Source: Mycobacterium sp.
GTDB taxonomy: Bacteria > Actinomycetota > Actinomycetes > Mycobacteriales > Mycobacteriaceae
Assembly: GCA_021732005.1 (NCBI GenBank)
Contig: JAKFVT010000055.1
Span: 79,566-143,565, forward strand
Reading direction: 5' to 3'
DNA: 64,000 bases
Each line of letters starts with the position of its first letter. Positions within the stretch are counted from its first letter, which is position 1. Below, piece by piece: positions 55,073 to 64,000 of this stretch. The position numbers and the translations under genes were made by a program. The notes below the pieces were generated by a model that saw only the letters and a list, made by a program, of their open reading frames with translations, was not told the origin of the DNA and searched no databases.

Positions 55073-55713
55073 CCGAAGAGCTGGCCCCGCAGCAGCTGTT
55101 TGAGCGCGGCCACCGTCGCGTGGTACTCCTCTGGCGGCGGTGTGCTGGCGGCGTATTCGTTCAGGCCCCGGAAGATCATGTACACCGCGTTGGCCGCGCT
55201 CTCCACGTCGACCCCGCGGCCCAACACCTTCTCGCGGGCGCCCTGGGAGAGGATGTCGCGGATCAGGTTGCGTAGCGCGACGAATCGGGTGTCGCTGTTC
55301 TCGGCGAGGTGCAGGTGCTGCGGGCTCTCGGCGCGGATGGCCCGGTCGAAGGCGACGGCGAGCGGGTAGTCCTGCATCACCCGCACGCTTTCGTCCAGCA
55401 CCGCCATCAGTTTGTCCAGGGTGGCGGCGTTGTCTTCGGCGGCCTGCTCCAGCCGGGGTACGGCGATGGTCGCGACCTCGTCGAAGGTGGCCTTGACGAG
55501 TTCAGCCTTGTTCGGAAAGTAGTGATAGAGACTGCCGCTGGTCATATTCGCCTCGCGGGCGATCTCGCGGATCGTCGTCCGCGAGTAGCCGACGGCCGCG
55601 ACGCAGCGCATGGTCGCCTCGAGAATGCGCCGCCTCGTCTCCTCGCTGTTGGCGCCCACCGGCCGGCCGAGGAGCGAGGAAGCGGCCGACTCTGCACCTT
55701 TGGGTTTCGCCAT
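55060..55713 (-). CDS. TetR family regulator of the Rieske cluster
   Basis: A 217-residue TetR protein with DNA-binding domain at about 20-70 (RRRILEATMRCVAAVGYSRT, REIAREANMTSGSLYHYFPN). A ligand domain resembling TetR_C proteins of the KstR or FadR type follows. ATG 55713 begins MAKPKGAESAASSLL. It is divergent from a mycofactocin-coupled SDR and convergent, with a 13 bp overlap, with the amidohydrolase remnant. It is a candidate binder of the palindrome at 50561-50588. Confidence 0.9.
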   Translation of the reverse strand: MAKPKGAESAASSLLGRPVGANSEETRRRILEATMRCVAAVGYSRTTIREIAREANMTSGSLYHYFPNKAELVKATFDEVATIAVPRLEQAAEDNAATLDKLMAVLDESVRVMQDYPLAVAFDRAIRAESPQHLHLAENSDTRFVALRNLIRDILSQGAREKVLGRGVDVESAANAVYMIFRGLNEYAASTPPPEEYHATVAALKQLLRGQLFGQSR

Positions 55714-55751
55714 CGCTTTCAGAAGCTTCTCACAGTCGCGAGCCGATCGGT

Positions 55752-55757
55752 TAGAGT
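55752..55757 (+). promoter_or_regulatory. -10 element for leaderless mycofactocin SDR
   Basis: TAGAGT ends 7 bases before GTG 55765. It lies within the 51 bp between the divergent TetR and SDR genes. Confidence 0.55.
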
Positions 55758-55764
55758 CCGCGTC

Positions 55765-56586
55765 GTGGCAGACCTCATCGACACCGTCGCAGTAGTCACC
55801 GGCGCGGCCCGCGGCCAGGGCCGCAGTCATGCCGTCGCACTGGCCGCCGAGGGCGCCGACATCATCGCGATCGACCGCTGCGCCGACATCGACTCGATCC
55901 CGTACCCACTGGCCACCAAGGACGATCTCGACGAGACCGTCCGCCTCGTCGAGGCGCAGGGCCGCCGCATCGTTCCGGTCGTCGCCGATGTGCGCGACCT
56001 CGACGCCATGGCGGCCGGGGTACGCAGCGGTGTGGACGCGCTCGGGGAGATCGACATCGTGGTGGCCAACGCCGGGGTGGTGGCGATCGGTCTCAAGGAT
56101 CCGCTCGACACCGAGGTGTACCGCGACATTGTCGAGACCAACCTCAACGGGGTGTGGCACACCATCGTTGCCACCGTGCCCTCGATCATCCGCAAGGGCC
56201 GCGGCGGCTCGATCATCTTGACGAGTTCGGCGCAGGGCCTGGTCGGCAAGGGCGGCGACGGCAGCGCGGCGATGTTCGCCTATGCGGCGGCCAAGCACGG
56301 TGTCGTCGGACTGATGCGCTCCGCGGCCAACGCCTATGCCCAGCACAGCATCCGCGTGAACACGGTGCATCCCAGCGGCGTCGGCACCCCGATGATCCTC
56401 AACGACCACACACTCAAGACGTTCCAGGAGAACCCCAACGGTGCCGCGCTGTCGGCCAATCTGCTGCCGGTCCCGTTCGTCGAGGCCGAGGACGTCACCA
56501 ACGTGGTGGTCTTCCTGGCCGGCCCCAAGGCCCGCTACATCACCGGCGTCGCGCTACCGGTCGATGCCGGTCACGCGGTGATGTGA
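55765..56586 (+). CDS. Mycofactocin-coupled SDR family oxidoreductase
   Basis: A 273-residue dehydrogenase with the nucleotide motif VTGAARGQGRSHAVALAAEG. An insertion CADIDSIPYPLATKDDLDETVRLVEAQ marks enzymes whose bound NAD is recycled by mycofactocin. Catalytic residues are in LTSSAQGLVG and YAAAKHGVVG (YxxxK). It probably oxidises an alcohol substrate linked to the neighbouring Rieske and GMC steps. GTG 55765 is the leaderless start. Its end overlaps the convergent transporter gene by 33 bp. Confidence 0.93.
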   Translation: MADLIDTVAVVTGAARGQGRSHAVALAAEGADIIAIDRCADIDSIPYPLATKDDLDETVRLVEAQGRRIVPVVADVRDLDAMAAGVRSGVDALGEIDIVVANAGVVAIGLKDPLDTEVYRDIVETNLNGVWHTIVATVPSIIRKGRGGSIILTSSAQGLVGKGGDGSAAMFAYAAAKHGVVGLMRSAANAYAQHSIRVNTVHPSGVGTPMILNDHTLKTFQENPNGAALSANLLPVPFVEAEDVTNVVVFLAGPKARYITGVALPVDAGHAVM

Positions 56587-57507
56587 CCGGAGGGAGAGCA
56601 GCCCGCCCGCGGTCAGAATGACCCACGCGGCCAACGCGACCCAGAAGAACACCAGCGAGATGGTGTTCAGTCCGCACCACCCCGTTTCGGCGGCCATCGC
56701 GAACGTCGCCGCCGAGAACATGCCGAGCGGGAACACCATCGCCCACCACACGCCCCTGAACTTCCACCCGCCCGGCTCGTAGTTGATCCGCCGGATCGCG
56801 AAGTAGGCCAGCACCGGAATCCACAGTGTCGCAATCACCCAGGTGAGCACGGTGATCGCGACGACGGTGTCCGACGGCCAGACACGGTGAATCCGATCAC
56901 CGGCCAGGGTCGCGATTGCCAGGCCTCCCATCAGGATCCAGCCGTCGGGTTCGAACCCCTCCGGGTTCAGCCGCTCGTAGAAGGCCCGCCAGAGGATCAG
57001 CGCGGTCATCGCGGCGTACGCCACCAGCGCCAGCGCCCAGAACAACAGCGCACCGAACAGCCAGTGCAGATCCGCGGACAGGATGGCCAGCCCCGAGGTT
57101 GCCACACTGGCCAGCTCCCACGCACCATGCGAACGGTCTCGCAACCCGAGCCATCGGATCCGCCACATCCGCCGGACCACCACTGGCGTCAGCGTGAGCC
57201 AGAATTGCAGTGCCAGAGCGGCCAGGATCCACAGCACGGCGCGGTATTCGGCCAGGCGGGTACCGAGCACCCCGCACGCCGCCACGTAGGTGAAGAGCCT
57301 CAGCAGCACGTCGGGGTCGCCGAAGTCCGGCCCCGTCCGCCGCCAGATGAGCGCGCACGCCACGACGAGGACCGCCAGCGCAACCGCGGCGATCACGGCC
57401 AGCGCCGCGCTGATCCAGCGATACCCGTGGTCGGCGGCAGCTATCGAAACGATGCCGGTGGCCATCACCGCCGCGAACACGTCGGGCGGTGGCCGCATCT
57501 CAGCCAA
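56554..57507 (-). CDS. TDT family transporter (tellurite/dicarboxylate)
   Basis: A 317-residue membrane protein with about ten helices. Start [19 protein letters not shown] is the hallmark of the TehA/Mae1 family, whose members pass organic acids or anions. Further features are [22 protein letters not shown] and [21 protein letters not shown]. Substrate is unknown; with the adjacent catabolic genes it could export or import an organic acid. It overlaps the CYP126 gene by 8 bp on the same strand. Confidence 0.88.
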   Translation of the reverse strand: MAEMRPPPDVFAAVMATGIVSIAAADHGYRWISAALAVIAAVALAVLVVACALIWRRTGPDFGDPDVLLRLFTYVAACGVLGTRLAEYRAVLWILAALALQFWLTLTPVVVRRMWRIRWLGLRDRSHGAWELASVATSGLAILSADLHWLFGALLFWALALVAYAAMTALILWRAFYERLNPEGFEPDGWILMGGLAIATLAGDRIHRVWPSDTVVAITVLTWVIATLWIPVLAYFAIRRINYEPGGWKFRGVWWAMVFPLGMFSAATFAMAAETGWCGLNTISLVFFWVALAAWVILTAGGLLSLRSHHRVTGIDR

Positions 57508-58726
57508 GCTCGACGAAGAGGTGCCGAATGCCGGTGTGCCGGTTGCTGCGGGCCCATTCGACCGGCTTGACCACCTGGATCTCCGGGAAACGGGTCAACA
57601 GTTCCTCGTAGAGCACCCGCAGCTCCAGCCGGGCGAGGTTGGCGCCCAGGCAGTAATGCACGCCCTGCCCGAACCCCAAGTGCGGGTTCCGTTTACGGCC
57701 CACGTCGAAAGAGTCTGGGTCGTCGAACACAGAGCCGTCGCGGTTGGCCGAACCCTCCCAGACCAGCACCTTGTCACCAGCCCGGATCGAGCACCCGCCG
57801 AGCTCGGTGTCCCGGGTTGCGGTGCGCCGCTTGGACGGTGACGGCGAAGTCCAGCGGACGATCTCCTCCACCGCAGTCGGCAACAGTGCGGGATCCGCCC
57901 GCAACCGCATGCGCTGATCGGGGTGCTCAGCCAACGCCAGCAGGCCGCCGGCCACCGCGTTACGGGTAGTTTCAGCGCCCGCGCTGAACAGTAGATTGAA
58001 GAACAGGTACAGCTCGAGGTCACTCAATGACGGCGCGTCGGGGTCGTCGACGGTGGCGTTGGCCACCACCGAGAGCATGTCGTCACCGGGCTCGGCGCGC
58101 TTCTTCGCGATCAGCTCGGAGCCGTAGGCGTAGATCCGCGATCCCGCCTCCTCGATCGACATGGTGCCGATCTCACCTTTGCGGGAGTCACCGAAGTCGA
58201 AGCTCGGTTCGATGGCCCGGAACAGCCAATGTCGTTCGCTCTCCGGCACTCCCAGCAGAATGCAGATCATCTGCATGGGTAGTTCGGCGGCCACCTCGAC
58301 CAGGAAATCGAAGGGCACCCCGGGCTGAACGGCATCCAGCAGTACGCGGGTGCGCTGGCGGAGGTCGTCTTCGACCCGGCCGATCATCCGCGGAGTCAGG
58401 CCCGAGCTGACCAGGCGCCTGATACGGGTGTGGCGCGGGTCGTCCATCATGTTGAGCACCTGACCGGCGATCGACAGGTCCTGCAGAAGCGTGCCGCCGA
58501 ACGGGCGCTCACCGCCGGTCACCGACGAGTAGGTGTCCTGATCTCGCAGCACGGCAAGGGTTTCCGGATGAGTCGCCACCGACCAGAACCCTTCGCCGTC
58601 CGGCGTGTTGTCGGTCGGCGAGTGCCAGTACACCGGTGCTTCGCGGCGGTGGATCGCGAACAAGTGGTGCGGGAAACCCTCGGCGAAGTTGTCGAGGTCG
58701 GTGAAGTCGATGTCGCTCAGCAACAT
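57500..58726 (-). CDS. cyp126: Cytochrome P450 CYP126
   Basis: A soluble P450 of 408 residues that closely matches M. tuberculosis CYP126A1 (Rv0778) as I recall it. The I-helix is [17 protein letters not shown], ExxR is in EEIVRW, and the haem cysteine is in [18 protein letters not shown]. The natural substrate of CYP126 is unknown. The start M is followed by [20 protein letters not shown]. It lies 4 bp downstream of purB on the same strand, so the two are likely cotranscribed. Confidence 0.96.
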   Translation of the reverse strand: MLLSDIDFTDLDNFAEGFPHHLFAIHRREAPVYWHSPTDNTPDGEGFWSVATHPETLAVLRDQDTYSSVTGGERPFGGTLLQDLSIAGQVLNMMDDPRHTRIRRLVSSGLTPRMIGRVEDDLRQRTRVLLDAVQPGVPFDFLVEVAAELPMQMICILLGVPESERHWLFRAIEPSFDFGDSRKGEIGTMSIEEAGSRIYAYGSELIAKKRAEPGDDMLSVVANATVDDPDAPSLSDLELYLFFNLLFSAGAETTRNAVAGGLLALAEHPDQRMRLRADPALLPTAVEEIVRWTSPSPSKRRTATRDTELGGCSIRAGDKVLVWEGSANRDGSVFDDPDSFDVGRKRNPHLGFGQGVHYCLGANLARLELRVLYEELLTRFPEIQVVKPVEWARSNRHTGIRHLFVELG

Positions 58727-58730
58727 TGGA

Positions 58731-60149
58731 CTACAGGATCGCGCCGGGCGTGTACTTGGCGGCGTCGGGGTAGTCGCTGACCACGTGGTCCACCGCGGCG
58801 ATCACCTGGTCGACCTGACTTCCCGCCGCCCCGGTGAACGCCGCCTTGTCGGCCAGCGCGGCGTCCAGCGCCGCCCGGTCCAGCGGCAGCCTATCGTCGG
58901 CGGCCAACCGATCCAGCAGGTCAGGTTCGGCGCCCTTCTCCCGCATCGCCAGCGCGACCGCCACCGCATGTTCCTTGATGACCTCGTGCGCGGTCTCGCG
59001 GCCCACACCGGCCCGCACCGCCGCGATCAGCACCTTGGTGGTGGCCAGGAACGGCAGGTAGCGATCCAGTTCTCGCTGGATGACCGCGGGATAGGCGCCG
59101 AACTCGTCGAGCACCGTCAAGAACGTCTCGATCTGCCCGTCGACGGCGAAGAACGCGTCCGGCAGCGCCACCCGGCGCACCACCGAACAGAAGACATCGC
59201 CCTCATTCCATTGCGCGCCAGCCAGTTCCGCCGTCATCGACGCGTAGCCGCGCAGCACCACCTGCAGTCCGTTGACCCGCTCACAGCTGCGGGTGTTCAT
59301 CTTGTGCGGCATCGCCGACGAGCCGACCTGTCCCGCCGCGAAGCCTTCGGTGACCAGCTCATGGCCGGCCATCAGTCGCACGGTGTGCGCGAACGACGAC
59401 GGGCCGGCACCCAGCTGAACCAGCGCCGAAACCACGTCGTGGTCCAGCGAGCGCGGGTAGACCTGGCCGACGCTGGTGAAAACGGCGTTGAAACCCAGGA
59501 ATTCGGCGACCCGGCGTTCCAGCTCGGCCAGCCGGACGGCGTCGCCGTCGAACAGGTCGAGCATGTCCTGAGCGGTGCCCATCGGGCCCTTGATGCCGCG
59601 CAGCGGATACCGGTCGATCAGCTCGCGAACCCGCGCCAGCGCGATCAGGGTCTCCTCGGCGGCCGACGCGAACCGCTTGCCCAACGTGGTGGCCTGCGCC
59701 GCGACGTTGTGACTGCGGCCGGCCATCACCACATCGCGGTACAGCACCGCGCGCTCGGCCAGGCGTGCCACCACGGCCACACCGTGGGCGTGCACGAGTT
59801 CCAGCGAGCGGCGGATCTGCAGCTGCTCGACGTTCTCGGTGAGGTCGCGGCTGGTCATGCCCTTGTGCACGTGCTCGTGTCCGGCCAGGGCATTGAATTC
59901 CTCGATGCGGGCCTTGACGTCGTGGCGGGTGACCCGTTCGCGGGCGGCGATCGACGCGAGGTCCACCTGCTCGAGCACCCGCTCGTAGTCCGCGACCACG
60001 CCGTCGGGCACGTCAACGCCGAGTTCGGACTGGGCGCGCAGGACTGCCAGCCACAGCCGGCGTTCGGCGACGATCTTGGCTTCGGGCGACCAGATCGCGA
60101 CCATGTCCGCGCTGGCGTAGCGGCCGGCCAGCACATTGGGGATTGTCAC
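58731..60149 (-). CDS. purB: Adenylosuccinate lyase
   Basis: Acts twice in purine synthesis, splitting SAICAR and adenylosuccinate to release fumarate. The 472-residue protein carries the fumarase-superfamily signature [11 protein letters not shown] and [23 protein letters not shown] 60149 ([11 protein letters not shown]) was chosen; TAAGCT lies 8 bases upstream, so it may be leaderless. The track's upstream codons lie in the divergent fusion gene. The last purine gene of the window; Rv0777. Confidence 0.97.
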   Translation of the reverse strand: MTIPNVLAGRYASADMVAIWSPEAKIVAERRLWLAVLRAQSELGVDVPDGVVADYERVLEQVDLASIAARERVTRHDVKARIEEFNALAGHEHVHKGMTSRDLTENVEQLQIRRSLELVHAHGVAVVARLAERAVLYRDVVMAGRSHNVAAQATTLGKRFASAAEETLIALARVRELIDRYPLRGIKGPMGTAQDMLDLFDGDAVRLAELERRVAEFLGFNAVFTSVGQVYPRSLDHDVVSALVQLGAGPSSFAHTVRLMAGHELVTEGFAAGQVGSSAMPHKMNTRSCERVNGLQVVLRGYASMTAELAGAQWNEGDVFCSVVRRVALPDAFFAVDGQIETFLTVLDEFGAYPAVIQRELDRYLPFLATTKVLIAAVRAGVGRETAHEVIKEHAVAVALAMREKGAEPDLLDRLAADDRLPLDRAALDAALADKAAFTGAAGSQVDQVIAAVDHVVSDYPDAAKYTPGAIL

Positions 60150-60189
60150 AATCCCACAGCTTACGGCCCTGGTACGGCAAGGTAGACGG

Positions 60190-61908
60190 ATGCACTTTGT
60201 CGGCCTGGATCTGGCCTGGGGTGAACGCAAGCCGACGGGTGTCGCCGCGCTAGACGACGACGGACGGCTCGTCCATATCGCTAGCGCGCAAGACGATTCG
60301 AGCATCCTCGACGAGGTCGGCCCGTTCGTCGACGGACCGTGCCTGGTCGCCATCGACGCCCCGCTCATCGTGACCAACGCGACCGGCCAGCGTGGCTGCG
60401 AAACCGACCTGAACCGCGACTTCGCCAAATTCGAGGCCGGCGCGCACCCGTCGAACAGGGGTAAGCCCGAATTCGCCGGAACCCCGCGCGGCGCGCGGAT
60501 CGCCGAAGCGCTCGGCCTGGACATGGACCCGCACTCACGGGCGTCGCGGCGGGCCATCGAGGTCTATCCACATCCGGCCACGGTGGTGCTGTTCCGGCTG
60601 GGCCGCACGCTGAAGTACAAACAGAAGCAGGGCCGCGGCCTGCCCCAACTGCGCACCGAACTGCTGCGGCTGATGGACGAGATCGAGCGACTCGCCCACG
60701 CCACGGTGCCGCTGCGGGTCGGCGATCATCCGGACTGGATGGCCATGCGTGCGACCGTCGAGAACGCCCAGCGCAAAAGCGAATTGCGCCGCGCAGAGGA
60801 CCCGATCGATGCAGTCGTGTGCGCCTACGTCGGGTTGTACGCCACCCAGCGGCCGGGTTCGGTGACCACCTACGGAGACTTCGCCACCGGCTACATCGTC
60901 ACGCCGACACTGCCGTCGGATCTGACGCCCACTCCGCCGGAACCCATGCCCGGTGTGGTCGGTGACGCCGTCGCCCGGTACGCCGAGCGTCGGCCTGCTT
61001 TGGTCGCCACCACCGAGCACTACCTGGCGCTGGTCACGCGTCTGCTCGACGATGCGGGCATCAACTACCTCAGCGTGACGGCCCGCACCAAGAGCGTCGC
61101 GTCGTTCGCGGCCAAGGCTGATCGCAGCAGCAACGGCCAGCGGCTCTACACCGACCCGTCCTCGCAGATCACCGACCAGGTCGGCCTGCGGGTGATCACC
61201 TACCTGCGCGAGGACGTCACCGCGGTCGGCACCCTGCTGTCTGAGGAATTCGACGTGTTGACCGACCTCGACATGGGGCAGGTCACGGCTCGCGAGGGCC
61301 GCTGGGGATACGCCAGCAGGCACATGCTGATCGCCAATGACGCTGAGACGCAGCCGGCCTCGGTCCAGATACGCACCGTCCTGCAACACGCGTGGGCAGA
61401 ATTCGAACACGACATCCGGTACAAGGGAACGGTCCCCGAGCAGGACGCCGCGGAACTCGACCGCCGGTTCACCCTGGCCGCGGGCCTGCTCGAGTTGGCC
61501 GACCGCGAGTTCACCGAGATCCGTGACCGATTACGCACATCCATGGCCGAAGTGCGCAGCCCGGACACGGCGGAGTCGGGTATCGCGACGCCGGTGCTGG
61601 CCACCTACCTGGGGCACCGCTTTCCTGAAGCCGGGTGGTCGCGGACCGAGCATTACGGCTGGATGGCGGCGCTGCTCGTCGACCTCGGCATCCTCACCCT
61701 CGACGCCCTCGAGGAGCTGTTGACCAATGTCGACACCGAGGCCGTCAACAAGAAGATGGACTACCGTTTCCCGGCAGGTGCGGTGCGACGCTTGGACGAC
61801 GCACTACTGGCCACGTTCGCCGACCGCTACGTCGGCCTGCCGGGCAACGCGCATCGGGTGGCGCTGCTGCAGAACCGGCTCGCGCGGTTGCAGAGCCCGC
61901 CGAACTGA
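60190..61908 (+). CDS. DUF429-RelA/SpoT synthetase fusion (RHII-RSD type)
   Basis: A 572-residue two-domain protein. Residues 1-255 are DUF429 (HFVGLDLAWGERKPTGVAAL, then CLVAIDAPLIVTNA and AVVCAYVGLY), an RNase H-like fold. From about 270 is a small alarmone synthetase domain (TDPSSQITDQVGLRVITYLR, GRWGYASRHMLI, QIRTVLQHAWAEFEHDIRYK). The M. smegmatis homolog MS_RHII-RSD was described as a combined RNase HII and (p)ppGpp synthetase. ATG 60190 is divergent from purB by 40 bp, so alarmone and purine genes share an intergenic region. Confidence 0.93.
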   Translation: MHFVGLDLAWGERKPTGVAALDDDGRLVHIASAQDDSSILDEVGPFVDGPCLVAIDAPLIVTNATGQRGCETDLNRDFAKFEAGAHPSNRGKPEFAGTPRGARIAEALGLDMDPHSRASRRAIEVYPHPATVVLFRLGRTLKYKQKQGRGLPQLRTELLRLMDEIERLAHATVPLRVGDHPDWMAMRATVENAQRKSELRRAEDPIDAVVCAYVGLYATQRPGSVTTYGDFATGYIVTPTLPSDLTPTPPEPMPGVVGDAVARYAERRPALVATTEHYLALVTRLLDDAGINYLSVTARTKSVASFAAKADRSSNGQRLYTDPSSQITDQVGLRVITYLREDVTAVGTLLSEEFDVLTDLDMGQVTAREGRWGYASRHMLIANDAETQPASVQIRTVLQHAWAEFEHDIRYKGTVPEQDAAELDRRFTLAAGLLELADREFTEIRDRLRTSMAEVRSPDTAESGIATPVLATYLGHRFPEAGWSRTEHYGWMAALLVDLGILTLDALEELLTNVDTEAVNKKMDYRFPAGAVRRLDDALLATFADRYVGLPGNAHRVALLQNRLARLQSPPN

Positions 61909-61928
61909 CGCCGAGATCGACGTAATGC

Positions 61929-62927
61929 TCAGGCCCGCAGGCCGGTCCACTCGTCCGACGTCCCGGTCAGCCGGCTCACCTGTTCCAGCAGGCGCCGCAC
62001 CTTGGCCGGATTTTCGTGGCGTTGCCAACCGAATGTGGTCGGCCGCTGACGGCGGTCATGCCAGAAATGCCCCGGCGTGGACTCCGGCCGGGTGGCGACC
62101 AGCCACACCGCGGTGTCCGCGCCGTCGGCCACGTCCCGCAGCAGCGGCCTGGTGAGGACCCGGAACCGCGGCAGGTACTCGGCCACGCCGGGGGTGTCGA
62201 CCCAGCCGGGATGCATGCTCTCCACCCGGATGTCGGTGCCGGCCAGCCGGCGTGCCCACGAGTCGGCCAGCACCACTTGCATCTTCTTGGTCCGCGCGTA
62301 GGCCCGGACCCCGTTGTAGCCGCGCCGGAACTCCAGATCGTCGACCACCAGCGGTGAGCCGTACATGCCGCCCGAGGACACCCACACCACCGACGCCCCG
62401 CCTGCCGCCCGCAGCAACGGGAGCAGCCGCTCGGTCATCAGATGGGGACCCAGTACGTGCGTCGCCAGCTGCACCTCATGGCCCTGCGGGGTGAGGACGC
62501 GGTCCTTGGGCATCAGGCCGGCGTTGTGGACCAGGCCGTTGAGCGCAGGGACCCGGTTGGCGAAATCGGTTGTCCAGTCCCGGACGGCATCGAGGTCCGA
62601 GACGTCGCACACCTCGCCCACCACGTGGGCGCCGGCCACCGATTCCCGGATCGCGGCGCACGACGTTTCCACTTTCTCGGGGTTGCGGCCCAGCAGGTGG
62701 ACCGTCGCACCCAGCGCGGCGAACGAGCGCGCCATCTCCAGGCCGATCCCGGCCGTCGCGCCCGCGATCACCACCCGTTTGCCCAGCAGAGCCTGCGGGT
62801 CGGCGTCGGCGGCCCACCAATGCCTGCGCAGGCCCGACCCGATTTTGGTGTAGCCCAGGACCAGCGCCCGGTCCATCACGCCGTCGAGCAGTTCCGTAGC
62901 CGGCCGGGCTAGCCCGGAAAGTTCCAT
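61929..62927 (-). CDS. SDR family oxidoreductase (332 aa)
   Basis: A long-form SDR. It has a N-terminal extension of about 45 residues (ELLDGVMDRALVLGYTKIGS) before the nucleotide motif IAGATAGIGLEMARSFAALG. NNAG is replaced by HNAGLMPKD; catalytic motifs are VWVSSGGMYG and YARTKKMQ (YxxxK). Resembles retinol dehydrogenase-like mycobacterial proteins; substrate unknown. It lies 18 bp after the TetR gene on the same strand. Confidence 0.9.
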   Translation of the reverse strand: MELSGLARPATELLDGVMDRALVLGYTKIGSGLRRHWWAADADPQALLGKRVVIAGATAGIGLEMARSFAALGATVHLLGRNPEKVETSCAAIRESVAGAHVVGEVCDVSDLDAVRDWTTDFANRVPALNGLVHNAGLMPKDRVLTPQGHEVQLATHVLGPHLMTERLLPLLRAAGGASVVWVSSGGMYGSPLVVDDLEFRRGYNGVRAYARTKKMQVVLADSWARRLAGTDIRVESMHPGWVDTPGVAEYLPRFRVLTRPLLRDVADGADTAVWLVATRPESTPGHFWHDRRQRPTTFGWQRHENPAKVRRLLEQVSRLTGTSDEWTGLRA

Positions 62928-62945
62928 GTCTTCGAACGTAATCGC

Positions 62946-63554
62946 TCAGACCCGGACCGTGCGCTCGTCGATCGGGACCAACACGTCGATCACGTCCATC
63001 ACCGTGGCCCTGGCCACCTCTCGCGGACCGTCGCCGTCGCTGACCAGAGCCGAGACCACCGATCCGTCGACGGCGTGGACCAGAGCCGTCACCAGATCGG
63101 TCCGCACATTGCGCCCCGACCGCGCCATGGCCGACACCACGGCATCGACCCGCTGCTGGGCCAGCCGGTGCTGGATTTCGCGCAGTTCGGGGTGCCGGGC
63201 GCAGGCGATGTAGCGCTCGTACCGCGAGATCAGTTCTTCGCTGCTCGCCTCGCCGTCGGGATCGCCGACCAGCAGGTCGACCAATACGTCGGCAATCGCC
63301 TCCGCGCCGCGCCGCCGCCGCGGGAGCGCGTCCACCCGGGCCCGCAATTGCGCGGTCTCCACCGCACAGATGTACTCGACCGCCTTGAGCACCAGGTCGT
63401 CCAGCGAGGAGAAGTAGTAGGTGGTGGACGCCAGCGGCAAACCCGCGCGACGCGCCACCGAACGATGGCGCACCGCTTCGAATCCGCCTTCGCGAAGCAG
63501 CTCGGCGGCAGCGCTGATCAGCGCATACCGTCGCCGCTCGCCTTTGGGCGTCAT
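62946..63554 (-). CDS. TetR/AcrR family transcriptional regulator
   Basis: A 202-residue repressor-type protein. DNA-binding helices include RRRYALISAAAELLREGGFE and RHRSVARRAGLPLASTTYYF. The variable C-terminal domain likely binds a small molecule. Start ATG 63554 (MTPKGERRRY) was preferred over the track start, with GTG 63566 as alternative. It is followed by the SDR gene, which it may control; Rv0775 is the positional equivalent. Confidence 0.9.
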   Translation of the reverse strand: MTPKGERRRYALISAAAELLREGGFEAVRHRSVARRAGLPLASTTYYFSSLDDLVLKAVEYICAVETAQLRARVDALPRRRRGAEAIADVLVDLLVGDPDGEASSEELISRYERYIACARHPELREIQHRLAQQRVDAVVSAMARSGRNVRTDLVTALVHAVDGSVVSALVSDGDGPREVARATVMDVIDVLVPIDERTVRV

Positions 63555-63687
63555 CGCTGCCGTCACGTTCAGCAATGCTGCCAGCAGCATCAACGGGACA
63601 TCGCTCTTTCACCGAATCATTAACCTGGCATCGACCTGCCGCTAGGCTCGATCGCCCTCTCCGCGGCGCAATGGCAAGATGGCCCGC

Positions 63688-64000
63688 ATGGCGAACCTGA
63701 GCCGTCGCGCAGTTCTGCGACTCGGCGTCGGAGCCGTTGCAGGTGCCGCCGGCGCCTTTGCTGCCGGCCGAACCCTGGATTCCGCGGCTCAGCTCGCGGG
63801 GCCGGACGTCGCGATGACCGGCGTCGGCGCTCCCCTGGCACCGCCCGCCCCGCTCGAGCCGCCCGCGGCGGGCGCCGCCGCCCCCACGATGGTCACCGGT
63901 TCGTTCGTCTCGGCGGCGCGCGGCGGGGTCAGCACCAACTGGGCCATCGCCCGCCCACCCGGGCAGACCGCGCCGTTGCGGCCGGTCATCGCGTTGCACG
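63688..64000 (+). CDS. Tat-exported protein, probable esterase (3' end outside window)
   Basis: The first 104 residues of a larger protein not in the track because it is cut by the window end. ATG 63688 begins ANLSRRAVLRLGVGAVAGAA, a twin-arginine (RRAVLRL) signal with hydrophobic core. A Pro/Ala-rich linker (APLAPPAPLEPPAAGAAAP) and GSFVSAARGGVSTNWAIARP follow. This fits Rv0774c-like exported alpha/beta-hydrolases by position, but the catalytic part is not visible. Location outside the plasma membrane. Confidence 0.8.
   Translation, partial: MANLSRRAVLRLGVGAVAGAAGAFAAGRTLDSAAQLAGPDVAMTGVGAPLAPPAPLEPPAAGAAAPTMVTGSFVSAARGGVSTNWAIARPPGQTAPLRPVIALH

Overview
The window is mycobacterial chromosome, most likely from a non-tuberculous Mycobacterium or Mycolicibacterium. 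It is GC-rich and uses many GTG starts. It carries genes diagnostic for the group: mycothiol synthase (mshD), mycobacterial-type GlnR, LmeA, the acyl-ACP desaturase DesA1, an encapsulin/DyP pair, CYP126 and a mycofactocin-coupled dehydrogenase. From about 6.8 kb to the right edge, gene order follows the M. tuberculosis H37Rv block from desA1 (Rv0824c) down to Rv0774c, read from memory of that genome and inverted relative to its numbering. No stretch longer than 300 bases lacks a gene. The longest gaps, 5872-6167 and 22837-23085, hold respectively nothing I can recognise and a candidate small RNA.

Layout. 0-1 kb: the end of an SDR gene and four tRNA genes (Phe, Asp, Glu on minus; Lys on plus). 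1-6.7 kb: a GAF protein, a polyprenyl-phosphate sugar transferase, an MpaB-like oxygenase divergent from a TetR regulator, and two paralogous secreted proteins. 6.8-11.2 kb: desA1, a dihydrouridine synthase and an LCP cell-wall ligase. 11.2-16.1 kb: phoU converging on pstSCAB, with PHO-box-like 11-bp direct repeats in front of both phoU and pstS. 16.1-21.2 kb: mshD and glnR divergent from lmeA-thiX, then a sulfurtransferase operon preceded by a polycysteine leader ORF. 21.2-25.4 kb: a leaderless 32-aa membrane peptide coupled to a nitrobindin-like gene, two lipoprotein paralogs, a candidate sRNA, an aminodeoxychorismate lyase, a YgfZ-like protein and a DUF3073 protein.

25.4-49 kb is rich in purine genes: purM, purF, purL, purQ, purS and purC, with purB at 58.7-60.1 kb. 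They are interleaved with membrane and hydrolase genes, an M18 aminopeptidase, the DyP-encapsulin operon, an SDR and an intact oligopeptidase B. 49.6-57.5 kb looks accessory, because in H37Rv the Rv0779c, cyp126 and purC genes are adjacent. It holds a DUF559 gene bracketed by 36-bp repeats, then a Rieske oxygenase operon (Rieske alpha, two NTF2-like proteins, ferredoxin, GMC oxidoreductase, decayed amidohydrolase), a TetR regulator, a mycofactocin-coupled SDR and a TDT transporter. A perfect 12-bp-arm palindrome precedes the Rieske gene. After purB come a DUF429/(p)ppGpp-synthetase fusion, an SDR with a TetR gene, and the start of a Tat-exported protein that runs off the window.

Regulatory theme: many genes have a TANNNT -10 hexamer 6-8 bases before their ATG or GTG, the signature of leaderless mycobacterial mRNAs. 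The most interesting items are the polycysteine attenuator, the sRNA locus, the paired PHO boxes and the Rieske/mycofactocin island.
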